DNA of 64,000 nt from Cyclobacteriaceae bacterium (lineage in GTDB: Bacteria; Bacteroidota; Bacteroidia; Cytophagales; Cyclobacteriaceae), in the NCBI GenBank assembly GCA_016787565.1, contig JAEUUG010000003.1:581510-645509 (forward strand), read 5' to 3'. This document shows positions 12,795 through 21,469 of the stretch, one piece after another (within the stretch, counting starts at the first letter, position 1; the number at the start of each line of letters is the position of its first letter). A program made the position numbers and the translations under genes. The notes beneath the pieces were generated by a model. The model was given only the letters and a program-made list of their open reading frames with translations, did no database searches and had not been told where the DNA came from.

Positions 12795-13331
12795 TCACGC
12801 TGTTAAAAAGTCTTCAATTTTCTTTACCGCATGGTGATAGCTGGCTTTTAAGGCTCCAACACTTGTTTTGGTTATTCCGGCAATTTCGTCATAACTCATG
12901 TCATCAAAGTATTTCATATTAAAGACTATTCGCTGCTTATCGGGTAATTTCAGCAAAGCCTTTTGAAGTTTAAGCTGAATTTCATCCCCTGATACATGGG
13001 ATGATTTATCAAGTTTGTCAGATAATTCACCTTCGACATCCCCGATAGGAAGAAAGAAACGTCTCTTTTTCCGCTGCAGGAAACTCAGGCATTCGTTGGT
13101 GGCAATTCTGTAAATCCAGGTGTAGAGTTGAGCATCTTCCCGGAAACCTTCAATGTTCTTATGGATTTTAATGAATATTTCCTGGGTCAGATCATCGGCA
13201 TCATCGTGATCAATAACCATTTTGCGAACATGCCAATAAATACGCTGCTGATACGTTCGCACCAGCATATTGAAACCATAACTCCGGGTTTCAGGGTCTC
13301 GAATTTTGGCGAGCAGTTCGTTGTCTTCCAA
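12795..13331 (-). CDS. ECF-type RNA polymerase sigma factor
   Basis: A 178-residue sigma-70 family factor of the extracytoplasmic function type. Region 2 carries DADDLTQEIFIKIHKNI followed by the -10 recognition part FREDAQLYTWIYRIATNE. Region 4 contains LPDKQRIVFNMKYFDDMSYDEIA and the helix-turn-helix ITKTSVGALKASYHHA. It heads a minus-strand series with a putative anti-sigma, a Spy-like protein and a barrel, suggesting autoregulated control of envelope genes. Confidence 0.93.
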   Translation of the reverse strand: MEDNELLAKIRDPETRSYGFNMLVRTYQQRIYWHVRKMVIDHDDADDLTQEIFIKIHKNIEGFREDAQLYTWIYRIATNECLSFLQRKKRRFFLPIGDVEGELSDKLDKSSHVSGDEIQLKLQKALLKLPDKQRIVFNMKYFDDMSYDEIAGITKTSVGALKASYHHAVKKIEDFLTA

Positions 13332-13397
13332 GGAAGGCTTATGTTATTTTTCCCTTTGACTCAATTTTCTCATCAGGGTTTAACCCTCTCCTGAATT

Positions 13398-14480
13398 CTA
13401 TCCGGCAAATTTCTCCAGACTATCCACCAGCAATTCATATTGTTCTTTAGAGTGAGTCGGAAAATTAGCAAACCGCAGTTGGTTCTTTCGAGATGATCCA
13501 TAGCCATCCCCCGGATATAAACCTTTTTCGATTAGAAATTCGGTGAGCTTTTCCGTATGGACACCACACTCTGCAACGATTACTGTTTTAGATTGCAGAT
13601 TTTTATCCTGAACAAAGGATTTTAATAACGGATGAGCATCTAAAGCTTGATAAAGAATAGCAGCCTTATATTCTGTTTCTTTTCGGATTATATCAATACC
13701 CCTTCGCTGCATATCGCCAATTACTTTACCTAACAGGTAAATCCCCAAAACATTGGGGGTTTCAGGTGTTTGATTCTTAACTGCGTGCGCATGTAGTGTT
13801 GGTAAATTGTGAAATGACCCAATGGAGATTCCTTTTGATAGCAGCGATTCAGCTTTTGCGAGGCAGGCATCATCGGCAATCCAAACCCCGAGACCAGCAG
13901 GAAGTCCGAAACCTTTTTGGACGGAGAAGAAAGCCGTATTTATCCTGGAATAATTAAAAGATGGGTAGGGGAGTGAAGATACAGCATCAACAGCAATGAG
14001 CGCATGTTGATTTTTTTCTTTCACAGTGTAAATAAACTCCGGGTTTGTGGTAACACCCGTACTCGTTTCATTGTGCGTTAGTGCTATGAGCTCTGTACTG
14101 CTTGGAATATCGACTTCGCCACTAAAACCATTGCCAGGTTCAGTTTCCAATTTACGTGGTGCCTTATGAAGTTGTTGGGCAATTTCATAGAAGCGTTTCG
14201 AAAAGGCACCATTTACAAAATGAAAAGACTCTGTCTCTACCAGGTTTTGTATTATCCTTTCCCATATTTCATTGGCTGATCCGGTGAAATAAATGTGGTG
14301 TGTAGGCATAATACCGAGCAACTCGCGCAAACCTTCTGTAGCCTCCTGACTGATGGCTTCAAATTTTTTGCTGCGATGCGAAAGAGATGGAACTCCTTCT
14401 TTAAAAGCTTGCCGTACATGATCTTCAACCGTAAAGTAAAGTTGAGAGGGACCGGGGGTGAAATTGATTTTAGGGTTCAT
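13398..14480 (-). CDS. serC: Phosphoserine aminotransferase SerC (class V aminotransferase)
   Basis: A 360-residue PLP enzyme that should convert 3-phosphohydroxypyruvate and glutamate to phosphoserine. The N-terminus NFTPGPSQL and LSHRSKKFEAI match the SerC type of class V aminotransferases, and the PLP lysine is in FFSVQKGFGLPAG. The sequence is somewhat divergent from classical SerC, so a related aminotransferase cannot be excluded, but the nearby SerB-SerA fusion (1.5 kb away, same strand) supports the assignment. A TACTTTTG box (minus strand, 14491-14498) lies just upstream. Confidence 0.85.
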   Translation of the reverse strand: MNPKINFTPGPSQLYFTVEDHVRQAFKEGVPSLSHRSKKFEAISQEATEGLRELLGIMPTHHIYFTGSANEIWERIIQNLVETESFHFVNGAFSKRFYEIAQQLHKAPRKLETEPGNGFSGEVDIPSSTELIALTHNETSTGVTTNPEFIYTVKEKNQHALIAVDAVSSLPYPSFNYSRINTAFFSVQKGFGLPAGLGVWIADDACLAKAESLLSKGISIGSFHNLPTLHAHAVKNQTPETPNVLGIYLLGKVIGDMQRRGIDIIRKETEYKAAILYQALDAHPLLKSFVQDKNLQSKTVIVAECGVHTEKLTEFLIEKGLYPGDGYGSSRKNQLRFANFPTHSKEQYELLVDSLEKFAG

Positions 14481-14490
14481 AGCGTAACGG

Positions 14491-14498
14491 CAAAAGTA
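14491..14498 (-). promoter_or_regulatory. Candidate -7 promoter box for serC
   Basis: The minus strand reads TACTTTTG, matching the Bacteroidota consensus TAnnTTTG, about 10 bases before the serC ATG. A -33 box is not obvious, so the transcript would have a very short leader if this is correct. Confidence 0.35.
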
Positions 14499-14593
14499 AC
14501 CAGTATGATCATAGTGAAGGGGGAGTTTATAAATTATTTACGGACGAACTCAATCTATTGTATGGAAATCGTTTGCATGGCCGATTACGAAAA

Positions 14594-15418
14594 TCAGTTT
14601 AATTCTCCGCTACAGTATTTACAAAATGTGGCATCGGCATCATGACCATCCTTAAGGCAATGCGGACACACCTGGGTGGTCACTTTTGATTTTTGCTTTT
14701 GTTGTACCATTTCAGCAGAGACAATTCCTGTTGGTACGGCAATGATACCATAGCCCATGATCATGATAAAGGATGCAATGGCTTGGCCCAATGCAGTTTG
14801 TGGAGCAATGTCTCCGTAACCAACGGTGGTCATTGTTACGATTGCCCAATAAATGCTTTTGGGAATGTTGGAAAAACCGTGTGTTGGCCCTTCAATCAAA
14901 AACATCAGTGTGCCGGTGATGATGACAGACGTAATGATGGTGATGAGAAAGACTATGATTTTATGGCGGCTCGCCTTTAAAGCCAGTGCAAGACTTTGCC
15001 CTTCACCTATAAATCGTGCAAGTTTAAATATTCTGAAGATGCGGAGTAACCGTATGCTTCGAATTACCATTAAGGATTGTGCACCCGGAAGTAACAATCC
15101 GAGATACGTAGGGAGAACAGAAACTAAATCGATGAGACCGAAGAAACTCAGTACATATTTTCGTTTTTCCAAAACGATATAAAAACGCAAGGCATATTCA
15201 AGTGTGAAAATAATGGTGAAGAACCATTCGATGCCAATGAGCCAATCACCGATTTGCTCTTTTATTTCGATGACGCTTTCTAACATGACCACCAACACAC
15301 TCACCATGATGCAAACCAGGAGTGTGATGTCAAATATTCGTCCGTATTTTGTATCGGCTTCAAAAACAATTTCGTAAAGCTTCAATCTCCATCCCGATAA
15401 TTCTTTTTTTGATTTCAT
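14594..15418 (-). CDS. Voltage-gated-type potassium channel with C-terminal zinc ribbon
   Basis: The ATG at 15418 (MKSKKELSG) gives 274 residues; 27 extra upstream codons are hydrophobic but unlike channel N-termini. Six membrane segments are visible. S4 carries spaced arginines (RSIRLLRIFRIFKLARF) and the pore has the K+ selectivity filter TMTTVGYGD. After S6 the cytoplasmic tail ends in a small four-cysteine motif (CPHC, then CKYC 14 residues later), like a zinc ribbon. It should be a tetrameric Kv-type K+ channel in the inner membrane. The zinc-ribbon tail is unusual but seen in some prokaryotic channels. Confidence 0.9.
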   Translation of the reverse strand: MKSKKELSGWRLKLYEIVFEADTKYGRIFDITLLVCIMVSVLVVMLESVIEIKEQIGDWLIGIEWFFTIIFTLEYALRFYIVLEKRKYVLSFFGLIDLVSVLPTYLGLLLPGAQSLMVIRSIRLLRIFRIFKLARFIGEGQSLALALKASRHKIIVFLITIITSVIITGTLMFLIEGPTHGFSNIPKSIYWAIVTMTTVGYGDIAPQTALGQAIASFIMIMGYGIIAVPTGIVSAEMVQQKQKSKVTTQVCPHCLKDGHDADATFCKYCSGELN

Positions 15419-15761
15419 ATCTTTTATGTGGGTTGAATATACTTGTGGGATGTGCGAAAAGCAATTCAATCGTGATAACATAAAAAACAAGGAAATCAAG
15501 GTTGATGATTGAATACCTTTTACCTATGTTCGTAACGAATTCCCACTCGGATTTGGGACACGTTTGCTGAACCTAACATTTTAAACAATACCGAGTGAAG
15601 CTTTCAACCAAAATCAGGCCTCACCCCGACTTGTCGGGGCCTCGCCCAAAAAGCAGGATAACAGAAGAAGATTGCGGATGACGGCAGCTCAAAACTTGTC
15701 TTTTAAGAGGTTCAGAAACACCTCTCCAAATCCGGTGGGTTTTTACTTTTTTTACTCGGCT
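15419..15761. other. Intergenic region with a CCCCGAC hairpin
   Basis: This 343-base stretch separates the divergent channel gene from a small membrane-protein gene. It contains the perfect palindrome CCCCGAC-TT-GTCGGGG (15624-15639) flanked by GGCCTCA and CCTCGCC. No RNA gene or convincing promoter is visible. Confidence 0.45.
15617..15648. repeat. Palindromic REP-like element
   Basis: A perfect 7-bp stem (15624-15630 with 15633-15639) with a two-base loop sits between GGCCTCA and CCTCGCC. The flanks resemble the GGCTCACC/CTCGCC arms of elements around the transposase remnant at 36 kb, so it may belong to the same dispersed family. Confidence 0.45.
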
Positions 15762-15944
15762 ATGAAATTAGGGTTGTTGCTTTCCATTTCTGTCGCAGGG
15801 CTTCTCCTTATTCTGGCAAGAGCATTTTTTAAAGTCATGCATCTCCTTTATGCAGAAACGTTGCTTGGTTTTGGTGGACTGCTTACGATTGTGGGAGGAT
15901 TGCTTTTAATGATACATTCCCTTCGGAAAAGATCGAATAGTTAA
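15762..15944 (+). CDS. Small membrane protein of unknown function
   Basis: The ATG at 15762 starts a 60-residue protein with two hydrophobic segments (LLLSISVAGLLLILA and FGGLLTIVGGLLLMI) and a basic end (HSLRKRSNS). The frame extends 30 codons further upstream, but that part reads through the palindrome-rich intergenic DNA and is unlikely to be translated. Topology is probably N-out/C-in or a hairpin. It has no recognised family and ends 38 bases before the convergent serA stop. Confidence 0.5.
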   Translation: MKLGLLLSISVAGLLLILARAFFKVMHLLYAETLLGFGGLLTIVGGLLLMIHSLRKRSNS

Positions 15945-15981
15945 GACACTAACCTTACTAGAATACTACGTGCTGCACGGA

Positions 15982-17874
15982 CTAATACAAAACCCGAAAC
16001 TTGATTGTGTTTTCGATCGCACGCAATTCCTTAATCACCTCCTTATCGTATTCTTTGTTGATATCGGTGATCACATAACCGATGGATTCATTGGTTTTCA
16101 GATATTGTCCGACAATGTTGATACCATGAGCTGCCAAAATCTGATTAATCTTGGCTAAAATTCCCGGAACATTATCGTGCAAGTGAATTAACCGATGTGC
16201 ATTATCCAGAATCGGGAGCGTTAGGTTGGGGAAGTTAACGCTGTTGGATGTACTGCCTGTATTGATATACTCCATGATTTTGTTCGGCACAAAGTTTCCA
16301 ATGTTCTCCTGCGCTTCAAGCGTGCTTCCACCAATGTGGGGTGTCAGAATGGTATTGGGAAGGCCACGCAGATCGGACTGGAATTCTTCATCGTTGCTAA
16401 CCGGTTCATACGGAAATACATCAATCGCACAACCCGCTACTTTTCCGCTGAGAACATTTTCGCGCAATGCGCGGATGTCTACCACATGGCCACGGCTCAG
16501 ATTTATGAAGATCACGCCTTTCTTCATGAGGGCAAACTCTTTTTCACCGATTAAATTTGTGTTGGAAGCACGACCGTCTACATGCATGGAAATAACATCA
16601 GCGTTTTCCAGCACTTCTTTCATGGTTTTACATTTTACTGCATTGCCAAGTGAAAGTCTTTCTTCTGTATCGTAATACATAACCTTCATGCCGAGCGATT
16701 CTGCCAGCACCGAGAGTTGTGTTCCTATATTTCCATAGCCGATGAGTCCGAGTTTTTTTCCGCGTACTTCAAAACTTCCTTTCGCAGATTTATCCCACTC
16801 TCCCTTGTGCATTTTTGCCGATTTGTCAACGATATTGCGCATGAGCATGATCATTTCAGCAACCGCCAGTTCGACAACGGAACGCGTATTGCTGAATGGA
16901 GCATTGAAAACGGCAACACCTTTTTTGGTAGCGGCTTTCAGATCTACCTGATTGGTGCCAATACAGAATGCCCCAATAGTCATGAGTCGGTTGGCATGCT
17001 CCAGTACTTTTGCAGTCACTTGCGTTTTTGACCGGATACCCAACACCGAAACATTTTTAATGCGCTCACATAATTCATCTTCCGTTAAGGCAGCGTGGTA
17101 AGTTTCCACATTAAAACCTTCAGCTTTTAAAAGTTCCTGGGCCACGGGATGAACATTTTCTAACAGCAGGACATTGATTCTGTTTTTTGGATAAGAGATG
17201 GCTGTGTTCAGTTTATTGAGGTATAAAAATTCATCAAGGCTCGGTGTAATATGATCAGCTTTGCTTTTCACACTTTCGCGAGCCACATTTTCTGTAAAGG
17301 CAAAAAACTTGTTGGCTAATCCGGCATGCTTAATTTCATAATCGGTGTAGCCGTCACCAATTACATAGACATCTCCCGGAAGATTTAACCTTCTGAGTTG
17401 TTCTACCTTCCCATTATTTTCGGACAACGGATTCTCTGTATCAAAACCAATGACGCGTCCTTCACCATCAAAACGAAATTCATTCGCCAAAACATTTTCA
17501 GATTTAATGTGAAAGTCAGCAACTATCGGCTCAATGAATTCTCTGAAACCATTTGAAATGATATATATATTGTCTGAATATTTCTCAAAAAATTCCTTGT
17601 TGCGCTTAAACGATTCTGACACACTATCCTTCAACTTTGCCACGAGTGGCGATAAATGTTGACGGGAAGGAGCCAGTAGATTCAGCCGCCTTTCAAGGGA
17701 CTCGCGAAGTGAAATGGATCCATCCATTCCCTGGTTCGTGATTTGAGCGATTTGCTTCTTGCGGCTTTCTAATTCCGGATGATCTTTTAACGATATTTCT
17801 GCCAAAACATCAAAGGCTTCAACTTTTGTAAACGTACTGTCGAAATCGATTACGAAGTATTTATTCAGTTTCAT
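15982..17874 (-). CDS. serA: Fused phosphoserine phosphatase / 3-phosphoglycerate dehydrogenase (SerB-SerA)
   Basis: A 630-residue bifunctional protein. Residues 1 to about 210 are a HAD phosphatase of SerB type: DFDSTFT near the start, the serine motif IISNGF and the metal motif GDGYTDYE. Residues from about 230 are D-3-phosphoglycerate dehydrogenase: the NAD site GLIGYGNIGTQ, the catalytic arginine in NLSRGH, the glutamate of the PYEPVSNDEEF region and the histidine of TPHIGGSTLEAQ. A C-terminal ACT domain (HLHDNVPGILAKINQIL) should bind serine for feedback control. With SerC nearby, this covers all three steps from 3-phosphoglycerate to serine. A TACATTTG box lies just upstream. Confidence 0.93.
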   Translation of the reverse strand: MKLNKYFVIDFDSTFTKVEAFDVLAEISLKDHPELESRKKQIAQITNQGMDGSISLRESLERRLNLLAPSRQHLSPLVAKLKDSVSESFKRNKEFFEKYSDNIYIISNGFREFIEPIVADFHIKSENVLANEFRFDGEGRVIGFDTENPLSENNGKVEQLRRLNLPGDVYVIGDGYTDYEIKHAGLANKFFAFTENVARESVKSKADHITPSLDEFLYLNKLNTAISYPKNRINVLLLENVHPVAQELLKAEGFNVETYHAALTEDELCERIKNVSVLGIRSKTQVTAKVLEHANRLMTIGAFCIGTNQVDLKAATKKGVAVFNAPFSNTRSVVELAVAEMIMLMRNIVDKSAKMHKGEWDKSAKGSFEVRGKKLGLIGYGNIGTQLSVLAESLGMKVMYYDTEERLSLGNAVKCKTMKEVLENADVISMHVDGRASNTNLIGEKEFALMKKGVIFINLSRGHVVDIRALRENVLSGKVAGCAIDVFPYEPVSNDEEFQSDLRGLPNTILTPHIGGSTLEAQENIGNFVPNKIMEYINTGSTSNSVNFPNLTLPILDNAHRLIHLHDNVPGILAKINQILAAHGINIVGQYLKTNESIGYVITDINKEYDKEVIKELRAIENTIKFRVLY

Positions 17875-17891
17875 GCTTGATTAGTGAAGCG

Positions 17892-17899
17892 CAAATGTA
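17892..17899 (-). promoter_or_regulatory. Candidate -7 promoter box for serA
   Basis: The minus strand reads TACATTTG, a full match to TAnnTTTG, 17 bases before the ATG. The same octamer precedes the TPR gene at 35727. No clear -33 TTG is seen at the usual distance. Confidence 0.4.
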
Positions 17900-17998
17900 A
17901 AGTAACCAAAACGATTTATGATTTGAGTATGACAATTTTTTGCATGCAATGAAACCTAACGAATGATAGCGTAGTATACTTTTATGGAATCCGAAAAT

Positions 17999-18445
17999 TT
18001 ATGTTGGAGAGATTTCCAGTTGCATACATACGGCCGAGGTTGGACAAACATGCGCGAACTCAGTGGAAGCTTTGACCTGATCGGGAACAGCTTCACGCGT
18101 TACATCAATGAAACCTTTCTTTTTAAAAAAACCGTGGGCTGTTTCCGTTAGCAGGAAAACTGTTTTGAGTTGGTTTTCTTTTGCCAGGAGTAGCAGATGG
18201 TCGGTTATCATTGATCCTAATGATTGCCCACGTATGCCAAATTTCACTGAGAGTGAGCGCAGCAATCCATACTGGTCATGTATTTCCAATGCACCTGTTC
18301 CTACAAGTTCTTCCTCAATAAAATACCCAATCCTAATTTGGTTCGCTTGATTCAAATCCTGAAAGGGTAGTCCGGAGTTTTTCACTTGGGCTGTAAACGC
18401 AGCGAGTTCTTCCGGTGTAGTTGCAATGCGGGGTATAAGGTCCAT
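17999..18445 (-). CDS. arsN2: GNAT acetyltransferase, ArsN2-like
   Basis: A 148-residue GNAT-fold N-acetyltransferase. The acetyl-CoA loop is seen in VKFGIRGQSLGSMI and the later FFKKKGF is typical of the end of the fold. The sequence and its place as the last gene after arsR and arsM match the arsenic-linked ArsN2 group, whose exact substrate is not settled. It lies 40 bases after arsM, so it probably belongs to the same arsenic-controlled transcript. Confidence 0.82.
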   Translation of the reverse strand: MDLIPRIATTPEELAAFTAQVKNSGLPFQDLNQANQIRIGYFIEEELVGTGALEIHDQYGLLRSLSVKFGIRGQSLGSMITDHLLLLAKENQLKTVFLLTETAHGFFKKKGFIDVTREAVPDQVKASTEFAHVCPTSAVCMQLEISPT

Positions 18446-18485
18446 GGTTTGTTCCTAGTGTTTAAAGTGCAAATGGATCCAGTGT

Positions 18486-19349
18486 TTAGGAACAACATCC
18501 GGGCTCACAGCACGCCTCCTTTTTCTCAGAAGCGAGAGGTTTTTCTGCAAAGACTGTAATGCTTAAAATATTCAATCCAGATGAATGGAATGCCAGTGTT
18601 TCATCATCCGATAAATATTCACGTAAGATTTCATTGGGAAGCATGATCTTCCTCTCTTTTTGAATTGAGATGTTTTTAAAACCCGCTTCCTTGATGACGT
18701 TGAGATACTCATCTTTTTGAATGGCCCCGGAGACACATCCCGCATAAAGTTCAGCGGCTTTCAAGAGATTATCAGGTAGGTTTCCATCCAATACAATGTC
18801 CGAAACGCTGAAATGTCCACCGGGCTTTAAAATCCTATACGTTTCGTCAAAGGCCTTTTTTTTATCGGGCACCAGGTTTAAAACGCAATTACTAACCACA
18901 ACATCGGCCGCGTTTGAAGTAATGGGCATTCTTTCGATATCTCCATGTCTGAATTCAACATTATTGAAACCAAGCTTCTCCGCATTTGCCCGCGCTTTCT
19001 CAATCATCTTGTCGGTCATGTCGATGCCGATGACTTTTCCTGTGGCACCAACAACTGACCGCGCAACAAAGCAGTCATTGCCGGCACCAGATCCTAAGTC
19101 AACAACGACATCGCCTTCCTTTATTTGTGCAAATTCAGTAGGCAAACCACAGCCCAGGCCAAGGTCGGCCGCTGGGTTATAGCCCGGCATTTTGGTATAA
19201 TCTTCTGCCATGATAGCAGCATCGATTGTATTGCACCCACAGCTTGCTCCACAGCAACTCGAGGCATTTATTTCTCGACTTTGATCCGCAATCTGACTGT
19301 ACTTTTCTTTCACCATTTCTTTGATTTGTTCTGATGTGTTGGTGTTCAT
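18486..19349 (-). CDS. arsM: Arsenite methyltransferase ArsM
   Basis: ArsM uses S-adenosylmethionine to methylate As(III). The ATG at 19349 (MNTNTSEQIKEMV) gives 287 residues; the longer upstream frame runs into the arsR intergenic region. The SAM site VVDLGSGAGNDC is clear. Conserved cysteines for arsenic binding are visible in GLGCGLPTEF and YAGCVSGAI, and an N-terminal Cys cluster (SSCCGASCGC) and a C-terminal CCEPGCCS tail add more thiols. It is the second gene of the arsR-arsM-arsN2 group. No efflux pump gene accompanies it here. Confidence 0.93.
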   Translation of the reverse strand: MNTNTSEQIKEMVKEKYSQIADQSREINASSCCGASCGCNTIDAAIMAEDYTKMPGYNPAADLGLGCGLPTEFAQIKEGDVVVDLGSGAGNDCFVARSVVGATGKVIGIDMTDKMIEKARANAEKLGFNNVEFRHGDIERMPITSNAADVVVSNCVLNLVPDKKKAFDETYRILKPGGHFSVSDIVLDGNLPDNLLKAAELYAGCVSGAIQKDEYLNVIKEAGFKNISIQKERKIMLPNEILREYLSDDETLAFHSSGLNILSITVFAEKPLASEKKEACCEPGCCS

Positions 19350-19398
19350 AATCGTTATCGTTAAAGTGTACGAAATCTTATCTATAAGGAGGAAAATT

Positions 19399-19728
19399 TT
19401 ATGGACAGCAATTTTTGGTGAGATGGCTTTTGAACAAATCACCAATCATTTTCTGCGCCTTCTCCCAGTTTTTTTCGTCAATGCAATAACAAACACTTGG
19501 TCCATCGATATCCCCTTTAATGAGGCCTGCATTTTTTAATTCCTTCAGGTGTTGCGAAACAGTTGACTGCGATAGAGGAAGTTTATCTACGATATCTCCG
19601 CAAACACAAGAATTTCTATTTGCCAGGAATTGGATGATGGCTATCCTGGCTGGATGTCCGAGTGCCTTCGCCAACGCGGAAAGTTGAATCTGTGATTTGG
19701 TGAAGCCCTCTGTTTTCGTAATTCCCAT
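19399..19728 (-). CDS. arsR: ArsR/SmtB family arsenic-responsive repressor
   Basis: A 109-residue winged-helix repressor. The recognition helix is [15 protein letters not shown], and the metalloid-sensing pair is C41 and C43 in NSCVCGD; two more cysteines end the protein (NCCP). Binding of As(III) should release it from DNA. A perfect 20-bp palindrome lies 8 bases upstream of its ATG and is the likely operator, giving autoregulation of the operon. Confidence 0.93.
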   Translation of the reverse strand: MGITKTEGFTKSQIQLSALAKALGHPARIAIIQFLANRNSCVCGDIVDKLPLSQSTVSQHLKELKNAGLIKGDIDGPSVCYCIDEKNWEKAQKMIGDLFKSHLTKNCCP

Positions 19729-19735
19729 GTCCGTA

Positions 19736-19755
19736 TAATCGTAATATTACGATTA
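19736..19755. promoter_or_regulatory. Probable ArsR operator palindrome
   Basis: TAATCGTAAT followed directly by ATTACGATTA is a perfect 20-bp inverted repeat, centred 18 bases upstream of the arsR ATG. Its position and ATCGTAATATTACGAT core fit an ArsR-family site. Confidence 0.82.
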
Positions 19756-19823
19756 AAGTTTCGGGTTTTCATATTTTTTTTTTCTACTTCCCTTTAATTA
19801 TCTTTCGGGATATGTTGTAATCC

Positions 19824-20498
19824 ATGAAAAAAGTAACGGTTTGCTTATTATTTCTTCTTCCAGTCTTTTTTGTTAACGGTCAAATTGCCGGAAGAATTGC
19901 CGGTGAAAGATTACTATTGAGAACATCCTCAGCTGCGTATGAGCATGGTAATGGTGATGTTCAAGGATCGCCTTATTTATACGATGATTTTAAAGAGGGC
20001 CAAGTAATTAGTTTTAAAGGTCATTACAAGGGGATTCCCATGCGTTACAATATTTACGATGATAATATTGAGTTTAAGCAAAATGGTGTTGACATGATTT
20101 TAGATCCGGACATCAGCATCAAAAAAGTCATCCTAAGTGATATGATTCTAACGGTGGGTAAATTTGAATATAGAAACAAAGTTCAATTTGGTTTCCTGGA
20201 AAGACTTGATAGCGGGCAACTTTCCCTCTTTGCTAAGAAAGTGGTTGTGTTCAAAGAAAAGGAAGAGACTCAAGCTCTGGAATACAATACCAAACCAGCC
20301 AGATTCACAAGCTTAAGTGATATTTTTTACTATCGGATAGGGAATGGGGACATATCCAAGATCGTAAGCATCAAAAAGCTAATTGAGAGCCTCCCAGATA
20401 AACAAACAGAGATGAGCGCTTATGCTAAGAAGGAAAAACTCTCAGTTGGAAGAAATGATCTTTTGAAGTTTGCAGAACATTATGGTAGTCTGCATTAA
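19824..20498 (+). CDS. Secreted protein of unknown function
   Basis: A 224-residue protein with a signal peptide ([20 protein letters not shown]). The mature part begins with IAGRIAGERLLLRTSSAAYE and is mostly beta with charged segments. I recognise no family, although proteins of this layout are common single genes in Bacteroidota. It is divergent from the arsenic group and convergent with the transketolase C-half, and does not look linked to either. TATCTTTC upstream (about 19799) is one base off the -7 consensus. Confidence 0.7.
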   Translation: MKKVTVCLLFLLPVFFVNGQIAGRIAGERLLLRTSSAAYEHGNGDVQGSPYLYDDFKEGQVISFKGHYKGIPMRYNIYDDNIEFKQNGVDMILDPDISIKKVILSDMILTVGKFEYRNKVQFGFLERLDSGQLSLFAKKVVVFKEKEETQALEYNTKPARFTSLSDIFYYRIGNGDISKIVSIKKLIESLPDKQTEMSAYAKKEKLSVGRNDLLKFAEHYGSLH

Positions 20499-20518
20499 AT
20501 CCAGATAGGAAAACGTAT

Positions 20519-21469
20519 TTATTTTCTTTTCAAAACCTTCTCTACAGCAGCTACAATATTCTCAGGACCTAGTCCATATTTTTTGAGAAGTTCTGTAGGT
20601 GTACCACTTTCACCAAAACTATCGTTAACGGCCACCATTTCCATAGGGGTAGGGCGGAAGCGTGCGAGTACATGAGCGATGCTGTCTCCCAAACCACCAT
20701 TAATCTGATGCTCCTCAGCGGTAACAACGCACCGTGTTTTTTCAACAGAGTTCAATACCGCCTCAACATCTAGGGGTTTAATGGTATGAAGGTTGATAAG
20801 CTCTACGCTGATACCCTTTGCAGCTAACATGGCTTCAGCTTCTATGGCTTGCCATACCATGTGTCCACACGCAAAGATAGTGACATCAGTGCCATCAATC
20901 ATTTTATCAGCCTTACCTATTGTAAATGGCCTTCCGGTTGTAAAAATTGGCCAGTTTGGTCTTCCAAAACGAAGGTAGGCCGGTCCGACATGTGTGCCGA
21001 GTGCAAGTGTTGCTTCTTTTGTTTGGTTGTAATCACAGGGCACAATCACGGTCATACCCGGAAGCATTTTCATCATACCAATATCTTCGAGAATCTGGTG
21101 AGTTGCACCGTCTTCTCCGAGTGTCAACCCAGCATGGGAAGCACAGATTTTTACGTTTTTATGCGAGTATGCAATGGATTGACGAATTTGATCGTACACA
21201 CGTCCGGTTGAGAAGTTAGCAAATGTTCCCGTAAAGGGTATTTTGCCACCAATGGTCATGCCTGCTGCAAGCCCCATCATGTTTGCCTCGGCAATACCAA
21301 CCTGAAAGAATCTCTCCGGGAACTCCTTCTTGAAGGCATCCATTTTCAAAGATCCTGTAAGATCCGCGCAAAGCGCTACAACATCAGGGTTTTGTTTGCC
21401 TAATTCATGGAGGCCAACGCCAAAGCCTGATCGGGTATCTTTCTTCTCGGTAAAAGTAAACTTGGTCAT
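20519..21469 (-). CDS. Transketolase, C-terminal subunit
   Basis: A 316-residue protein with the pyrimidine-binding and C-terminal domains of transketolase/DXS-type enzymes: FQVGIAEANMMGLAAGM, HAGLTLGEDGATHQ and TAEEHQINGGLGDS. It lacks the diphosphate-binding half, which is encoded by the gene at 23228-24079. The two should assemble into one thiamine-diphosphate enzyme of the non-oxidative pentose phosphate pathway. Split transketolases are usually adjacent; here a VWA gene and a terminator lie between them. Confidence 0.92.
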   Translation of the reverse strand: MTKFTFTEKKDTRSGFGVGLHELGKQNPDVVALCADLTGSLKMDAFKKEFPERFFQVGIAEANMMGLAAGMTIGGKIPFTGTFANFSTGRVYDQIRQSIAYSHKNVKICASHAGLTLGEDGATHQILEDIGMMKMLPGMTVIVPCDYNQTKEATLALGTHVGPAYLRFGRPNWPIFTTGRPFTIGKADKMIDGTDVTIFACGHMVWQAIEAEAMLAAKGISVELINLHTIKPLDVEAVLNSVEKTRCVVTAEEHQINGGLGDSIAHVLARFRPTPMEMVAVNDSFGESGTPTELLKKYGLGPENIVAAVEKVLKRK

